Assembly (NCBI GenBank): GCA_902478875.1
Contig: CABSMZ010000062.1
Coordinates: forward strand, 1-9,630
Reading direction: 5' to 3'
Origin: an uncultured Collinsella sp.
Lineage (GTDB): Bacteria; Actinomycetota; Coriobacteriia; Coriobacteriales; Coriobacteriaceae
DNA length: 9,630 nucleotides
Shown here: positions 6,720 through 9,630 of the stretch, in pieces
Position numbering within the stretch: the first letter of the stretch is position 1
How the letters are laid out: each line of letters opens with the position of its first letter
Made by a program: the position numbers and the translations under genes
The notes under the pieces: generated by a model
Told to the model about the DNA's origin: nothing
What the model saw: the letters and a program-made list of their open reading frames with translations, nothing else
The model's database searches: none

Positions 6720-7823
6720 TTATTGCATCCCGTAGGGCGAAAGCATCGCGCGCTGCGAACAGCTCGCGAACCAAACCGACACGAGCGCGAACATGAAGCC
6801 GTTGGCAAAACCGTTGGCAAACTGAATCGCACCGCGCTTCCACCACAACAGACTGCGATGAAGCACACCGTCCGAAAGCACCATGAACAGGCCCATGGCA
6901 AACGGAATAAAGCACATCACGGCAAAGGCCGAGAACACGCCCGAGATGGCCGAGAGTACCAAAAACGGCGCCACGATGCCCATCAGGTAAAAACCGGTAC
7001 GAGCTTTGCCTTCCAAGCGCTCGGCCTCAACATGGGCGCGGCCGACCAAGTCGCCGCCCGCGGCACCGTTGGTGCCAGCATGACCCATGCCGCTAATGCG
7101 GACCTCGTCGCCATCGTGCGTGCCGGCAGGAAACTCAATCGTCTGCTCGGAGGTTACACGAGTACGACCGCTGCCTCCGCAATCGGGGCAGGGGTCGGCC
7201 ACGACCTTACCGGAACCGCCGCACTCGGGGCAGACCGACTGGAACGTGCCTGCACCAAACAGGAAGGACAGGTCGACGTCGATGTGACCGCGGCCGCCAC
7301 AGCTCGGGCAGGTATGGGCATGCTCAGACGAAACGGAGCCCGAACCGCCGCAGTTGGTACAGGTATCGAAACGCGTGTAGCGGACGGTCTTGCGGGCACC
7401 GCCCTTGGCCTCCTTGGCGTCGAGCTTAATATCGACGACCACGTTGGCGCCGTTCTCGGGATTGTAGGCAGCCTGCCCACGACGCTGCTGGCCCCAGGCG
7501 CCGCCAAAGGGAAAGCCGCCCTCAAAGGGATTGCCATAGCCCGTGCTGCCGGCGTAGCCGCCACCATAGGGGGAAGCCGTAGGAGCACCGGCAAAGGGAT
7601 TGCCGGAACGCATGGCGTCGTAGCGCGCACGTTTTTGCTCATCCGAAAGCACGGCGTAGGCCTCGGAAACCTCTTTAAACTTTTCCTCGGCATCCGGCTC
7701 TTTGTTGACGTCCGGATGGAGCTTGCGGGCCTTTTGCTGGAAGGCCTTTTGAATATCACGCGAGGTGGCGTCCTTGGAAACACCCAGAATCTCGTAGTAA
7801 TCTTTTTCGTTCATCGTCGCCAT
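6720..7823 (-). CDS. Membrane-anchored DnaJ-like protein lacking CTD II
   Basis: This second J-domain protein has 367 residues. The J domain (about 8-70) has HPD at 36-38 and closely resembles the neighbouring DnaJ. A Gly/Tyr/Phe-rich linker (74-120) holds two GNPF motifs but no DIF. CTD I follows, interrupted by four CxxCxGxG repeats starting at 155, 172, 198 and 212. After GGDL (257-260) the similarity to DnaJ stops. Where CTD II and the dimerisation region should be, there are three hydrophobic segments: about 277-295, 297-316 and 338-355. Basic residues lie before the first (K273, R275) and between the second and third (R323, K329, R330), predicting an N-in topology with the chaperone part in the cytoplasm. 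ATG at 7823 has AGGAGG nine bases upstream; the GTG at 7844 lies before that site. Probably it recruits Hsp70 to the membrane; clients are unknown. Confidence 0.88.
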   Translation of the reverse strand: MATMNEKDYYEILGVSKDATSRDIQKAFQQKARKLHPDVNKEPDAEEKFKEVSEAYAVLSDEQKRARYDAMRSGNPFAGAPTASPYGGGYAGSTGYGNPFEGGFPFGGAWGQQRRGQAAYNPENGANVVVDIKLDAKEAKGGARKTVRYTRFDTCTNCGGSGSVSSEHAHTCPSCGGRGHIDVDLSFLFGAGTFQSVCPECGGSGKVVADPCPDCGGSGRTRVTSEQTIEFPAGTHDGDEVRISGMGHAGTNGAAGGDLVGRAHVEAERLEGKARTGFYLMGIVAPFLVLSAISGVFSAFAVMCFIPFAMGLFMVLSDGVLHRSLLWWKRGAIQFANGFANGFMFALVSVWFASCSQRAMLSPYGMQ

Positions 7824-7832
7824 GCGCGGCAA

Positions 7833-7849
7833 CCTCCTGCTCACAGCAG
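7833..7849 (-). promoter_or_regulatory. Ribosome binding site with adjoining hairpin
   Basis: A perfect AGGAGG (7838-7833) lies nine bases before the ATG at 7823 and decides that start over the upstream GTG at 7844. Just before it the minus strand reads CTGCT-GTG-AGCAG (7849-7837), a five-pair hairpin whose 3' arm shares two bases with AGGAGG. It could modestly limit ribosome access, but it is short. Confidence 0.4.
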
Positions 7850-7881
7850 CGTATATATTCCGGTAATTCTACCCGAGCGGC

Positions 7882-9114
7882 CTAGGCTAGATCCCAAAAC
7901 AGCTCGAACAGAACATTTCCATCGAGCCAGCCCAGGTGTGTCGGCGCCAGACGAGCTCGAACATGGCCCGCGAGGACGTCTGCCGAAGTGAAGGGTCCCT
8001 CATGGACCTCGAGCGTCTCGGGAACCCAAGTGGCAAGACCCAATTCGAGCGCGCGATCGCAGGCAGCTGCCAGCTCGCCCGTTGGGATGACGCAACCCGC
8101 ACGAACCAACAGGTCGGACACAATACCGCGCGTCATGCGACAAGCGAGCATCAGGTCTTCAGCCGCAGCCTCACGCTGCGACAGATATTCGGCCTCGAAC
8201 GCCGTCGCGGCATCGTCACGTTGCACCAGTCGCACGCGGTACGCATCGCCGCGAGCAGACACGCCGGGAAACAGCCCGGCCAAGCGATCAAAATCCTCGG
8301 CGTCGAGCATACCGGCGGCAGAGCGACCCAGGCCCAAATAGCCCTGGCCGGTCCAGTAGGCAATGTTATGGGCGCACTCATGGCCGTCGAGCGCGTAGCT
8401 CGCCACCTCATACGGGTGATAGCCAGCGGCACCCAGGAGCTCGCGTGCCACGTCCATGCACGAAGCTTGAAAATCCTCATCAGGCTCGAGCGACTCGTCG
8501 CGGCACGCCATGCGATAGAGGGGCGTCCCCTCCTCGAGCGTGAGCGGGTAAACCGACACATGATGCGGAGCCGCCGCCAGCACGCCATCGAGCGTGCGCT
8601 TCCAACTCACTGCGGTCTGCCCGGGAAGTCCACACATAAGGTCGCACGACACGTCAAGCCCAGCGTTCTTGACCATCGCGATAGCGGCGAGCGCCCGATC
8701 GGCATCGTGAATACGGCCGATGGCCGCAAGTTCGGTGTTATCGAGCGTTTGGACGCCCAGAGAGACGCGTGTGACACCAACCTTGGCAAGCGCAGCGGCA
8801 AGCTCGGCGGTCAGCGACTCAGGATTAGCCTCGCAGGTAAACTCAACGGGGGTGCACGACGCACGAATACGCCGCGCCAGCTCCACCAAGCGCTCCCCCG
8901 CCAGCGACGGCGTACCGCCGCCAACATAGACGGTGCGGATCTGGTCAAGGGCCCCAGCTTTGCCAAAAGCATCGAGGCGCGCGAACAACTGCTCAAAATA
9001 GGCATCGAGCGCAGCGGTCAGGTCGTACGGAGCAAAACTGCGCGAGTCAAAGTCGCAGTACCGGCACTTTAGGGCGCAAAACGGCACATGCACGTACAGC
9101 GCGGTAACGGCCAC
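7882..9114 (-). CDS. hemW: Radical SAM heme chaperone HemW
   Basis: HemW is a radical-SAM-fold protein that binds heme and is thought to insert it into target proteins; it was long misannotated as an oxygen-independent coproporphyrinogen oxidase (HemN). The 410-residue product has C13-x3-C17-x2-C20 followed by DF rather than the extra cysteine of true HemN. Other motifs are GGGTPS (65-70), EANPES (95-100), RVSLGVQTLD (116-125), DLMCGLPGQT (158-167), YEVASYA (235-241) and HNIAYW (249-254). These support HemW. The C-terminal winged-helix-like HemN_C region is present. Start is GTG at 9114 with GGAGG seven bases upstream, inside the end of the dus gene, which stops two bases earlier. In Firmicutes hemW commonly precedes hrcA-grpE-dnaK-dnaJ; here a J-protein gene follows directly after 58 bases. 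Confidence 0.94.
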   Translation of the reverse strand: MAVTALYVHVPFCALKCRYCDFDSRSFAPYDLTAALDAYFEQLFARLDAFGKAGALDQIRTVYVGGGTPSLAGERLVELARRIRASCTPVEFTCEANPESLTAELAAALAKVGVTRVSLGVQTLDNTELAAIGRIHDADRALAAIAMVKNAGLDVSCDLMCGLPGQTAVSWKRTLDGVLAAAPHHVSVYPLTLEEGTPLYRMACRDESLEPDEDFQASCMDVARELLGAAGYHPYEVASYALDGHECAHNIAYWTGQGYLGLGRSAAGMLDAEDFDRLAGLFPGVSARGDAYRVRLVQRDDAATAFEAEYLSQREAAAEDLMLACRMTRGIVSDLLVRAGCVIPTGELAAACDRALELGLATWVPETLEVHEGPFTSADVLAGHVRARLAPTHLGWLDGNVLFELFWDLA

Positions 9115-9116
9115 CC

Positions 9117-9630
9117 TTAAGCCTCCAGCGGATGAGGGGGCACCGATTCACCGGCGGCAAGGGCAGCCTCGCAGGCCACCACATCGTGCTCGATCTCATC
9201 GACCAGCGCCATGAACTCCTCATACGTGGAGCAGCGCACCACATGGGCACGCCAAGCGGCGGCATGGGGCATGCCTTTTAAGTACCAGCTTGCGTACGTG
9301 CGGGCACGCGACATGAGCGGCAGGAGCTCATGCGTCAGCGTTAGGTGTTCACGCAGGGCGTCCAGGCGCTCGACGGAGCTGCGCGCCGGCACCGGCGTGC
9401 CATCGAGTGCAAGGGCGCGGGCATCGCCGAACACCCAGGGGTTGCCGTAGATGCCGCGCGCGATAAACACCGCGCTGGCACCCGAGCTTTGCAGACGCTC
9501 CGCCGCATCCTCGGCCGAGAAAACGTCGCCCGAACCGATCACGGGAATCTCGACGGCGTCGGCAACTTCATCGACGACAGACCAATCGGCCTGGCCCGTA
9601 TAGAGCTGCGTGGCACAACGACCGTGCACG
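9117..9630 (-). CDS. dusB: tRNA-dihydrouridine synthase, C-terminal part
   Basis: Dus enzymes are FMN-dependent and reduce uridine to dihydrouridine in tRNA. Only about 170 C-terminal residues are in the window; the frame is open to the right edge, so the start, the N-terminal half of the barrel and the catalytic cysteine lie outside. Visible family features are VHGRCATQLYTGQADW at the beginning, IPVIGSGDVFSAEDAAE, and the phosphate-binding ARGIYGNPW. These are followed by the helical C-terminal domain with the YASWYLKGMPHAAAWR segment. The apparent first codon, GTG at 9629, encodes the Val of VHGR and is internal. The DusB subgroup is the usual type in Gram-positives and is assigned by that and by overall pattern, not by a decisive motif. 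The gene ends two bases before hemW and carries its ribosome binding site. Confidence 0.85.
   Translation of the reverse strand, partial: VHGRCATQLYTGQADWSVVDEVADAVEIPVIGSGDVFSAEDAAERLQSSGASAVFIARGIYGNPWVFGDARALALDGTPVPARSSVERLDALREHLTLTHELLPLMSRARTYASWYLKGMPHAAAWRAHVVRCSTYEEFMALVDEIEHDVVACEAALAAGESVPPHPLEA

Noticed and set aside
6720..7000. A frameshift as the explanation for the missing CTD II in the membrane DnaJ-like protein
   Set aside because: The other minus-strand readings of this stretch show no CTD II-like sequence, and the in-frame product has well-formed hydrophobic segments with basic loops on the expected side.
6639..7881. CIRCE or HAIR heat-shock operators near the DnaJ genes
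   Set aside because: Neither gap (6639-6719, 7824-7881) contains TTAGCACTC/GAGTGCTAA or CTTGAGT/ACTCAAG inverted repeats.
6672..7991. A 439-codon plus-strand frame opposite the membrane DnaJ-like gene
   Set aside because: It mirrors a minus-strand gene with clear domains. Its composition is biased and shows no known motif, and it runs across gene boundaries.
7936..9072. A 378-codon plus-strand frame opposite hemW, and similar ones at 1035-1976 and 3308-4255
   Set aside because: These are antisense readings of hemW, recO/era and phoH, with no family features.

Overview
The window is one densely packed block of eleven genes, all read from the minus strand (right to left). Gene content and order, high GC with frequent GTG/TTG starts, and strong AGGAGG-type ribosome binding sites fit a Gram-positive, high-GC bacterium. 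The set hemW, dnaJ, mtaB, phoH, ybeY, dgkA, era, recO followed by rpsO, with an acidic N-terminal extension on Era and Thr at its G4 position, looks most like a Coriobacteriia chromosome of the Collinsella type. That assignment is recognition from memory, not a search result.

Layout in transcription order. The 3' part of a dus-family tRNA-dihydrouridine synthase enters from the right edge (9117-9630). Next are hemW (7882-9114), a membrane-anchored DnaJ-like protein (6720-7823), a canonical dnaJ (5490-6638), mtaB (4188-5480), phoH/ybeZ (3221-4207), ybeY (2715-3224), a diacylglycerol/undecaprenol kinase gene (2328-2705), era (1248-2315) and recO (483-1232). After a 138-base gap comes rpsO (66-344), which ends in an intrinsic terminator (17-50). 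From dnaJ to recO the genes overlap or lie within 15 bases of each other, which indicates one translationally coupled operon. Gaps of 58 and 81 bases flank the membrane DnaJ-like gene and may hold weak internal promoters. No stretch longer than 300 bases lacks a gene.

The theme is ribosome and RNA maturation plus protein quality control. MtaB and the Dus enzyme modify tRNA. YbeY, PhoH/YbeZ, Era and S15 act in 16S rRNA processing and small-subunit assembly. DnaJ proteins recruit Hsp70, HemW handles heme, the kinase recycles lipid carriers, and RecO acts in recombinational repair.

Most of this is ordinary housekeeping sequence. The most notable item is the second DnaJ-like protein. It keeps the J domain, a linker and four zinc-binding repeats, but its second substrate-binding/dimerisation domain is replaced by about three transmembrane helices. 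Next in interest are Era's roughly 60-residue acidic N-terminal extension with no basic residues and an rpsO leader with two mutually exclusive hairpins. I saw no mobile element, CRISPR array, tRNA/rRNA gene or defence system.
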